A stretch of 39,281 bases of DNA from Acidimicrobiales bacterium (GTDB lineage Bacteria; Actinomycetota; Acidimicrobiia; Acidimicrobiales; SZUA-35), in NCBI GenBank assembly GCA_024638815.1, contig JAHEJM010000029.1, positions 1 through 39,281 on the forward strand, in the 5' to 3' direction. Numbering within the stretch: the first letter of the stretch is position 1; each line of letters begins with the position of its first letter. A program made the position numbers and the translations under genes. This document shows positions 38,107 to 39,281 of the stretch, one piece after another. Below the pieces are notes generated by a model, which was given only the letters and a program-made list of their open reading frames with translations, did no database searches and had not been told where the DNA came from.

Positions 38107-39281
38107 CTAGCGGGCCGACGGCGTGGTGGCGGTGGCCGGGCTGGTCTCGCCGTCGTCGCTGCGGTGGACTCCGAAGCGGCCTTCCCTGTCACTCAGATCC
38201 TCGGGAAGCCGGATGTCGCGGGCGATGCGGCGACAGCCCCTGTGCACCAGGTTGAGGGCCTCCACCAACTCGATCTCGAACGAGTAGGCCTCGACCCGGC
38301 GGGGCTCGCCCGAGGCCAGCCGAGCGGCAAGATGCTCGCTGGCCGAGTGCTTCAGTTCCTTGAAGCTCTTCTTGCTCTCCAGCACCTCGGTCGACAGCGT
38401 CCAGCTGCGGTCACCCACGGCTTCCAGCGCCAGGTCGAGGGTCTCCAGCGCGGCGTCGTAGAGCTCCTCGATGCGTTCCTTGGTCGGCTGGCTGACCTCG
38501 ATCATCTGCTCGATACGATCGATGCCCTTGTTGATGACCTGGGTCTCGATGGTGTCCGACAGCTGTTCCATGGCGTTCACCGCCGACAGCAGGGCAAGGA
38601 TGTCATCCTGCTGGTCCTCGCCGAGGGATCGCTGGCCGACCGCCGACAGGTAGTCGATGATGGCGCCGTGGAGATCGTCGATCTTGGCCTCGTCGGCCCG
38701 AAGCTGCTCCAACTCGGCCCGCTTGCCGGTCATGGCCGCCGGCACGGCCTCACTCAGGAGATTCCGAACCTGGAGACCCATGCGCATGAGCTCCTTGTGG
38801 GCAACCTCCAAGGCGAGCACCGGGGTCTCGATGAGATCCTCGTCGAGGAAGGCGACCTCACCGAGTCCGGCCGAGCGCCGGTCCCGCTCCGGCACAATGC
38901 GCTGAACGAGCGCGACCAGGGGGCTGAGGAAGGCGAGGAACACCACGGTATTGGCCAGATTGAACACCGTGTGGGCGTTGGCGATCTGGCGGGGCGACGC
39001 GGTTCCGTCGGCCGCCGGTGAAATGGTCTGAACCAGCTCGGCCAGGGCGCCGATGAGGAAGATGGCAACGGCGGCACCGAGCACGTTGACCATGACATGG
39101 ACCATGGCCGTTCGTCGGCCCTCGGTCCCTTTGCCGATCGAGGCCAGCAGCGCGGTGACGCAGGTTCCGATGTTGGCACCGAGGATGATGGCGATGGCGG
39201 TGTTGAGGTCGATCAGGCCATCGGCGGCCATGACCACCACGATGCCGGTGGTGGCACTGGAGGATTGAACCAGCCCGGTGA
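38107..39281 (-). CDS. Na+/phosphate cotransporter family protein with PhoU-like C-terminus, 5' end outside window
   Basis: About 390 residues are visible. The first part has the family's second QSSSATTG signature (reading into the window at about 39260), then membrane segments VVVMAADGLIDLNTAIAIILGANIGTCVTALLA and VHVMVNVLGAAVAIFLIGALAEL and FNLANTVVFLAFLSPLVALVQ. From about 39,000 back to the stop the sequence is a long helical PhoU-like region (for example QLSDTIETQVINKGIDRIEQ) ending in a Ser/Thr/Ala tail. NptA/PNaS transporters import phosphate with sodium; PhoU-like tails may regulate them. The start lies beyond position 39281. Confidence 0.88.
   Translation of the reverse strand, partial: TGLVQSSSATTGIVVVMAADGLIDLNTAIAIILGANIGTCVTALLASIGKGTEGRRTAMVHVMVNVLGAAVAIFLIGALAELVQTISPAADGTASPRQIANAHTVFNLANTVVFLAFLSPLVALVQRIVPERDRRSAGLGEVAFLDEDLIETPVLALEVAHKELMRMGLQVRNLLSEAVPAAMTGKRAELEQLRADEAKIDDLHGAIIDYLSAVGQRSLGEDQQDDILALLSAVNAMEQLSDTIETQVINKGIDRIEQMIEVSQPTKERIEELYDAALETLDLALEAVGDRSWTLSTEVLESKKSFKELKHSASEHLAARLASGEPRRVEAYSFEIELVEALNLVHRGCRRIARDIRLPEDLSDREGRFGVHRSDDGETSPATATTPSAR

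Overview
This is a high-GC bacterial chromosome segment. The gene content (an ANTAR-type PdtaR regulator, four-domain ribosomal protein S1, a monoderm-type Tad/Flp locus without a secretin, a DUF222/13E12-type gene, a leuA leader of the actinobacterial kind, a DUF3179 lipoprotein) points to Actinomycetota. The combination looks most like an uncultured Acidimicrobiia-type lineage; this placement is an inference, since no rRNA is present.

Layout. 1-2.2 kb is a decayed accessory strip: a DUF222 (13E12-family) gene that is frameshifted and cut by the window edge, with a promoter whose spacer holds a near-consensus SOS box, followed by a broken IS982-type transposase and two perfect palindromes. 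2.2-10.6 kb (minus strand) is a Tad pilus/secretion operon in the order cpaB/rcpC, cpaE/tadZ, cpaF/tadA, a VWA-TadB fusion, tadC and a polytopic membrane protein. No pilin, pseudopilin or prepilin peptidase is present. 10.6-17.2 kb (minus) is housekeeping: rpsA with a strong terminator, a SAM methyltransferase preceded by three 51-bp tandem repeats, polA, and pdtaR coupled to a small coiled-coil gene. A tRNA-Leu(CAA) follows at 17.3 kb.

17.6-22.2 kb (plus) is a type II fatty acid synthesis operon, fabD-fabH-fabG-acpP-fabF, with a FabZ-like dehydratase converging on it. FabD carries an extra C-terminal biotinyl/lipoyl-like domain that lacks the attachment lysine. 22.9-24.8 kb holds an HU-type DNA-binding protein, a NUDIX hydrolase, and an ECF sigma factor translationally coupled to a zinc/thiol anti-sigma protein.

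leuA lies at 25.2-26.9 kb. Its roughly 360-nt leader begins with a 14-codon ORF containing four Leu codons (three are CTT) and continues with several stems, two of which compete for the same 3' strand. This is the clearest regulatory system in the window. After leuA come a DUF3179 lipoprotein, a small Cys/His protein split by a frameshift, and a tryptophan cluster (minus) divided into trpC-trpF-trpB-trpA and hisI-trpE-ygfZ by an OmpR/EnvZ-type two-component system on the plus strand. trpD and trpG are not in the window. The right edge cuts a Na+/phosphate-cotransporter-type protein with a PhoU-like tail.

No CRISPR array, prophage, or clearly unknown multigene system is visible. The items most worth a second look are the leuA leader, the FabD fusion, the VWA-TadB fusion with a degenerate metal site, the SOS-box promoter, and the coding-compatible 51-bp repeats.
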